Source: Steromphala cineraria (Eukaryota; Mollusca; Gastropoda; Trochida; Trochidae). From it: a DNA stretch of 64,000 nucleotides. Shown piece by piece: positions 58,621 to 64,000 of this stretch. The notes beneath the pieces were generated by a model. That model was not told the origin of the DNA. It was given only the letters and a program-made list of their open reading frames with translations, and ran no database searches. Position 1 is the stretch's first letter, and the number at the start of each line of letters is the position of its first letter. The translations under genes were made by a program, and so were the position numbers. The stretch lies in assembly GCA_916613615.1 (NCBI GenBank), contig OU744725.1, positions 65,170,575 through 65,234,574 of the forward strand, written 5' to 3'.

Positions 58621-59816
58621 TATCACACTTAGAAATAGCGTTAAAATTAATTGAGAAAATACTCAAAAGTAAACACACCATGACATCTTGTAAATCGGGA
58701 CATGCATCAAGTGTTCCTTTAATAAAAGATAGTGCAAAGAACTCTTATGTGAAAAATAAATTAGCATGACACGCAATTTCCATTAATAAGGGCGTCTCTA
58801 GTGGTTGAACGAAGAACTTCTAACGAACGTTGGTACGATACAATCGTGATGATACAACGATGTATAGAAAAACGCTCGTTTAAAAGTAACGTTTATCGAT
58901 ACTTCCATTTGTTGACCAAGAGGTAATTAAAAAAGAAAATGAAGGGTGACATGATATTTGCTCTGTAACTTGCTTTTAAAGGCGATCTATACTGAAATAT
59001 AATTTATTCTATTCTATTAATTAATAAATTATATTAACATTCAAGGACATTCAAATCATGTATCTATCTACATGCATGAAGTAATGTAATCTTTGTCTTA
59101 ATTTGTTATGATCAGATTATTCATTCGGACAACATAATTTAAATGTACAGATCTGGGAAATGATTGGAGTTTAATGATCCATATTTCCAATTGTGGATGA
59201 GGCAATAAATCACGAATGCTCTTTTAGGTGATAATAAAGTAAACGCCTTTATGGAACGGAAGTATTTGGATTTTGATTCGCAGATTACTGATAATTTGAT
59301 TTGATTTAGACTATGATGGACGATGATTGATTATATTATATGATTATATTGATTGCCTTATCTGAGAACACCAAATAGGTATTTAAAAAAAATCATGATA
59401 TCCAAGGGACAGAAGAAAATCAGTTTTACTGCTGCGTTTTGCAATTGACATCAAGAATAGCGTTGTGAAACTGAAAGCCACTGCGGCCATGTAACATACC
59501 AAAGCTAACTAGGGTGATTTTGTGACTCAATACCTTATTTTTGAAACAATATATGTTGTAATTACGTTATAAAAACAAATTAAAAAGATTTAACCTATTT
59601 CAATAATAAACGGGTAATTTAATTTGATCAAATATTAATTTCAATTACGTCGAATATAAACTTAACAGACGAACCCCCCTTATCCGTGTTACCATTAAAA
59701 CCCATTTGTACGGTACAACCTAGAAAATGAATTAAATTGCGTGATCAAAAACTGTTAACGTGCAAATCTTTCCAAATGTGTCTCACTTAGGAGCATTCTC
59801 TCAACTTATATTCATC

Positions 59817-60166
59817 CATTCTCTCCCCACAGAGGCAGATCAAGTTATGTTGATCTAGGCTCTGTTACATTACGCCGACTTTGTGGGACAGAATGGGAGA
59901 TGCCTGATTGGAGGCAATCAAAATTAGTTGTGCAATCAGCGACGCTGTTCTTAAATCATCGTTTTGGCTACTGAATCAAGGCAAAAGCATTGTGATATGA
60001 ACCACCCTTTCTATGCGACAAGCGTTGTCATTTGGAAAAGAAATTCGAATGGATTGTGATGCGGTTTGTTTTCCGCCAGGGGAAACTGCCAGAACCCACG
60101 GAATTCGGCGTATTAAAACAGAGGCTAAATCAACATGACTTGATTTGCCTCTGTGGGGAGAGAATG
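59817..60166 (-). mobile_element. Long-TIR MITE, copy 2 (inverted relative to copy 1)
   Basis: A 350-bp element has the same outer ends, CATTCTCTCC and complement, and matches copy 1 (57193-57526) when reverse-complemented, including CACGGATTTCGGCGTAAT-like and CAGTTTCCCCTGGCG-like internal strings. The two copies lie about 2.3 kb apart in opposite orientation, so their transcript within intron 1 could pair over more than 300 bases. No clear target-site duplication is left. A 114-codon open frame starting inside it is accidental. Confidence 0.85.
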
Positions 60167-62257
60167 CACTTGGGAGTTGTAGATCAGAATATCACAGGGC
60201 AAGTAGCAAGTAGCCAACATGAGCTCTTAATAGCTCCACTCCCTCTCTTCCTATCACGTTCCCACCAAGCTGTCTTCCTATCTTATCTTCTATCTCTCTC
60301 TTCCCTTCTCTCGCTCTCTCAGGTGAAAGTTCAATCAAGTGTTCAGATCCTTCCCTCATATCCAGTTCATATTTGAATGGACATTCAACATTTCCTGCAT
60401 TTAAGTTTCATAGATTTTTTCAAAAATGAGCCTGTATTCATCAATTTTGTTTTATTGCACCTTTTAATCTTTTTGGGTCAAAATTCGCCTAAGAGATCGT
60501 TAGGATGTTCTCTTCCAGTTCTTAAAATGAATATTTTTAATCGTTTTCTTATTATACTAATCTAAGTCTTGTCTGAGATTCTGGAAATAAACTTTATGCT
60601 CAGACTTTCTTCCAATAGTATAATGATTTATTGTAAACACAACACAAAATACCGCAGATTTAAGTGCACTAGTCACAATGAATCTAACATCATTACTTCC
60701 CAACTTTCCCAATGATGATTTGTCGGGACCTTGATATCTAAAAAAGCTGAGACCACCATCTTTTCGTTCGACTTTGCATTTCTTTTCTCACCTGTTGTGC
60801 ATAAAAATAGACTTCTTCAGAGAAGTTAAGGTTCAAATATTAAAGCAATTATACTAACTACGAAAGTCAGGTAATCTGAAAGTTGGAAATTAAGAATTAC
60901 AGTTTGCAAGTTAGACAGAGTTTAAAATCACATACCGTGATTGCTAACATCTCGGTTTCAAACTTTTGTAATGTAGCATTAGTTTTTGAAATTATCATTT
61001 AGAAAAAGACAAATCAAATGGCTAGTTTCTGTTCAACTTAGTCTTGTTTCACCAATTGCTTGTTAAACCATGTGATAGAGACATGACAACGATTGCAACG
61101 ATACAAACACAGCATGAATTTGCTTGATCAGATGTTCATATTACCATCATAGACAGGCATATATACTTCTAGTTTACTACACTTACTTCTGTGTACCGAA
61201 CGACTCATTGAAGCAAAATAAAAATCTTAATTGGCTCGAAATCGTCACATGTTTACGTTACCGATATAGGAATGCAAATGACGTTGAAATGATGGCATGA
61301 TTATATGCTACGATAAAACCGAAATCAATTTGCTTGAAAGAAAAATTTTCATTTAATCATTGTTTTGTTACCCTTTACACAGCCCTTTGTAACCGATAGC
61401 ACATGGCAAGGTAATGAGACTGAATCAAACATTTACTTGCTTGCGGGTCTTTAACGTTTATTTTGCCAGACATTTACAAAGGTTACCAATATAAAACTAT
61501 ATAACGCAAACAGGCACTTAAATCATCCACAAGTATCTTTGAAAGCAGAGGTAGTTATTTTTTTAACATCACTTGTCATTCCATAATAAAAATTCAATTT
61601 GATTCTTTGGATCGTCGAGAATGCTAATGCAAACTGACTTTGTACTGTAGAGCCCAATCTGAATGTTTTCCCCTTTAAATTGAAAGCATTTAATTCCACC
61701 AGCAAAGTCTGTTATTTCCCGTCTGGAAGCCCTCTTAATGCCACCGTTATCAGCGTTATCACCGAAGTACCATCTTAAGAAAAGTGCATTTCAAAACGTT
61801 GCATAGAATCAAGACGTGTGTTTATACTTCATTCTTTCTCTCCTGTTATTATGTGTTTGAAAACACTTTGATATCATCATTATATGCAATATCTCCCATG
61901 ATTTTATTTGTGTGAGACACTAGTGTCTGCAGAACCTGCTATCAGACAGGTCTGCTATTTCCGGAGGCCGTTATTGAAACCCCAAACCTCGGTGGTCGAT
62001 AAGTGGCTTCAAAAGTGGAGCCTCATTCCAGCTACTTTCATTTTGACAATGCTACTCAGTCAAGTCTAAGATAGTTATTGTACTGTGGTACTCTGGTAGT
62101 CTGGTCCCCTGAGTAGATTTTACATTGATATTAAATTCAAATATTACAATTTAATATTCAGATAGAAGCTTTACTCTCCAGATAAAAGCAGGTTTTTGCA
62201 AATATCTCTGACTTACGTATAACATTTTCATATCTAGATTACATAATTGAAATAGAG
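60167..62257. other. Intronic non-coding stretch with a pyrimidine-rich tract
   Basis: At 60236-60330 the plus strand is almost all C and T (CTCCACTCCCTCTCTTCC, CTATCTCTCTCTTCCCTT). The remainder shows no exon, tandem repeat or recognised element. Open frames of about 60-66 codons here lack any domain. Confidence 0.4.
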
Positions 62258-62319
62258 GCAGTTGAAAGATATATGGGAATCCAAAGAAGCAGTTGAAAGA
62301 TATATGGGAATCCAAAGAA
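62258..62319 (+). repeat. Perfect 31-bp tandem duplication
   Basis: Two exact copies of a 31-bp unit starting GCAGTTGAAAGATATATGGG lie in intron 1, about 440 bp from its donor site. Identity of the copies implies a recent slippage or duplication event. Confidence 0.95.
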
Positions 62320-62753
62320 CTGTAATATTTGTTTACTTAAACCAGCATTTTTGGCAAATAATACCAAAATGAAGTCATCTTTGACAGTAGACTTACATAG
62401 TTCTGGGCTTCTTTTGAAATTTTCCTGTCGGTAATTCAACTAAATCTCACTGCGTCTAACCATGTTTCTTGATGTCAATATCAAATAATACAATAACGGT
62501 CGCATACGAATCACCAACGTCTTTAAAAGCATTTTGTGTATTTTTGACTGAAAAACCTACGGTAATAGAAATTATTAGATATAATATTATTTTAGATTTT
62601 CAAAAACCTACTTAAGCTTTCAACAATTCATTGGAAGTCGAATTTTATGCTTTGCAATAGTGATATCAAATATCAAGCCCACAAAAAGCACCTTACAACT
62701 TAGAGAAAGTTTGAGTGAAAGCATCACCTCCACAACACCAAGGTGAACTGTAC

Positions 62754-62844
62754 CTGACTTTCCGACTCCTCTCAGTCCAAGGACAGCTATGTTAACATCC
62801 TTCCCCCCATTCCCGTAGCGAGGGCTGTGTGCTTTATCGTCCAT
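62754..62844 (-). CDS. Ras-like small GTPase, coding exon 1 (start)
   Basis: This exon encodes residues 1-30 plus one base, ending in the donor GTACAG. After a short polar leader (MDDKAHSPRYGNGGKDV) comes beta-1 and the P-loop, NIAVLGLRGVGKS (18-30). The P-loop matches GxxxxGKS with Lys29 and Ser30 in place, but the position equal to Ras Gly12 is Arg25; Gly13 is kept. The start chosen is the first ATG of the frame (62844-62842), with G at -3 and G at +4. The frame is open a few codons further upstream without another ATG. Substitution at the Gly12 position usually blocks GAP-stimulated hydrolysis in Ras. RASL11 proteins, as I recall, also deviate here. Confidence 0.88.
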
Positions 62845-63100
62845 ATCCCGCACGTGATGTTACTACGAGACACTGAGCAGACGATATCCTAACATCTCGT
62901 CTGCTCGCCTCATCTGACGATATTTGCTGCGGCGCTCTACATTTTCATCCCGCAGAAACTGTAATTACTTAATCGGCGCATGTGGAACTTGAGGAAAAAT
63001 AACAGGTTGTGTTTTATGCCCTGGTGATGGCAAAGCATAGTCAATATTATTAGTTGGCTTAGAGTCTGAGCTGGTGTTAAATATGAGAAAATATCTGAAG
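62845..63100 (-). promoter_or_regulatory. Likely 5' UTR and promoter region of the GTPase gene
   Basis: The sequence upstream of the ATG is noticeably richer in G, C and CG dinucleotides (GCGGCGCTCTACA on the plus strand, ATCGGCGCATGTGG) than its surroundings, as expected near an animal transcription start. It contains a perfect 10-bp hairpin, GAGCAGACGA paired with TCGTCTGCTC (62875-62884 and 62897-62906, 12-base loop), ending 31 bases before the start codon. If transcribed, this would be a 5' UTR stem-loop. No TATA box or start site can be fixed from sequence alone. An upstream non-coding exon is possible. Confidence 0.4.
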
Positions 63101-64000
63101 TTCCGTTTTCGACTTGGATATTGATCCGTTGGGTTTTACTAGAGTAGCAATAAGAGACGCGATGCACTGAGAGAGGATTCGGTATTAACTGGAGAAGAAT
63201 AAATACGTGGAACTCGTCTGAGTTTATGTATTAGCACGTCATGTCGTGACATTTCATCACCAACAAAAATGATAAATGAACGAAATTTGTAACAAGTTTT
63301 GCTTTCTAAAAATATGACTGAGATCATGTCTTGTTGTGCACGTTCTTAATCTTGTTAAGATTTATTAATCTTGTTATTTGTCACTTATGATGAGGTACTA
63401 CTAGCATGCATAATATTTTGTCAATTGGCATTAGAAAAGATCTAAAATGTCTAAGTGAAAAGACACTAAATAAAAATTATTTTAAAGATGTTGGTTTCGA
63501 ACATTATTATATTTCCTTCGATACAAGTGTTGTCCTCAGTACAGAAATGTTAAACCTAATTATCAAGTTATGTACACATGTAACCAGAGTAGTTGTGTGG
63601 TAGCAGCACCAAGTGCAAACATTCGCATTGCGTCATGTTTATAACTGTGATCTCCCTTTTTTGTGATAATTATTCAAACTTTCTCTCTTGCAAGTAAATG
63701 GAGCATTAATGTCTACAAAAAATACCAGCATGTAATATATTGTGACATGTGAAGGATATTTCCCCCCGTGTTTTAACGTTATTATGATGACCTATTCATC
63801 GATTCTGGTGTATACGTTCATGTTCCGTAATTTCAATCAATTTGACAATATTAACAGATGGAATCACACTTTTGACGTCAATCCAGTTTAAATACTGTGA
63901 GCTGTTTATAAATAGTAGTCCAATATTGTTTTGTTCTCGCGTGCCATTAGATAGAAGCAAAATATTTTGAAATGAAATGTCAAAACACAATTCATGCACA
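63101..64000. other. Upstream flank of the GTPase gene
   Basis: No coding exon or mobile element is recognised. The open frames at 63406-63603 and 63796-63999 have no domain, and the second runs to the window edge. Distal promoter elements may lie here but none can be named. Confidence 0.35.

Larger units (their letters stand above)
42567..62753 (-). other. Intron 1 of the GTPase gene (about 20.2 kb)
   Basis: The donor GTACAG follows the first coding exon and the acceptor TTTTCAG precedes the micro-exon. The other two introns are 247 bp (42263-42509) and 274 bp (41876-42149), so this one is about 80 times longer. It has accumulated a SINE, two TTAA MITEs, a truncated L1-like LINE, two long-TIR MITEs, a 36-bp satellite and block III of the duplicated non-coding unit. 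I looked for further exons in frame between donor and acceptor and found none. The splice phases need none. Confidence 0.85.

Noticed and set aside
60032..60376. 114-codon frame on the plus strand
   Set aside because: It begins inside a MITE and runs into a pyrimidine-rich tract. The composition explains the lack of stops.
62620..62853. 77-codon continuous frame over exon 1 as a stand-alone protein
   Set aside because: After the P-loop the frame runs into the intron. A GTACAG donor and exact phase match to the downstream exon, plus family homology, show that splicing occurs.

Overview
The window looks like nuclear DNA of an animal, most likely a lophotrochozoan and probably a mollusc. It is AT-rich, gene-poor and full of decayed repeats. 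One host gene has spliceosomal introns with GT-AG borders. The mobile elements are metazoan types: a non-LTR retrotransposon with an APE-type endonuclease, a tRNA-derived SINE, TTAA-flanked MITEs and a miniature LTR element. The mollusc call rests mainly on the 3' part of the SINE, which resembles gastropod SINE tails I remember; that is inference. No bacterial, phage or viral genome features are seen.

The only host gene I can support is on the minus strand. It encodes a Ras-like small GTPase of the RERG/RASL11/RASL12 group, in four coding exons (62754-62844, 42510-42566, 42150-42262, 41432-41875). The exons join in phase to a 234-residue protein. Intron 1 is about 20.2 kb and fills almost a third of the window. 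The protein keeps the P-loop GKS, NKxD and SAS motifs but has Arg at the Ras Gly12 position and Trp in place of the G3 glycine, so weak or absent GTP hydrolysis is likely.

Layout. 1-5.9 kb: non-coding with old duplicated segments. 5.95-11.46 kb: an apparently full-length LINE on the minus strand with two intact ORFs whose junction is TAAAATG. 11.5-22.7 kb: non-coding, with more duplicated segments and two MITEs placed back to back. 22.7-30.1, 31.5-38.6 and 46.9-58.4 kb: three diverged but collinear copies (blocks I, II, III) of a non-coding unit several kb long. Block III lies inside intron 1 of the GTPase gene and blocks I and II lie beyond its 3' end. 37.2-37.9 kb: a tandem miniature LTR element (TRIM) with three short LTRs, tRNA-Lys-type primer sites, identical polypurine tracts and tRNA-like A/B boxes inside the LTRs. 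40.5-41.2 kb: 145-bp tandem repeats just past the 3' end of the GTPase gene. 42.6-62.7 kb (intron 1): a SINE, a TTAA MITE, a 5'-truncated L1-like LINE, a 36-bp satellite, a 70-bp palindrome, a second TTAA MITE and an inverted pair of long-TIR MITEs. 62.75-64 kb: first coding exon, likely 5' UTR and promoter.

The strongest candidates for something undescribed are the tRNA-box-bearing TRIM array and the collinear duplicated blocks. All similarity statements come from comparison by eye. Clade names and orthology need alignment against databases.
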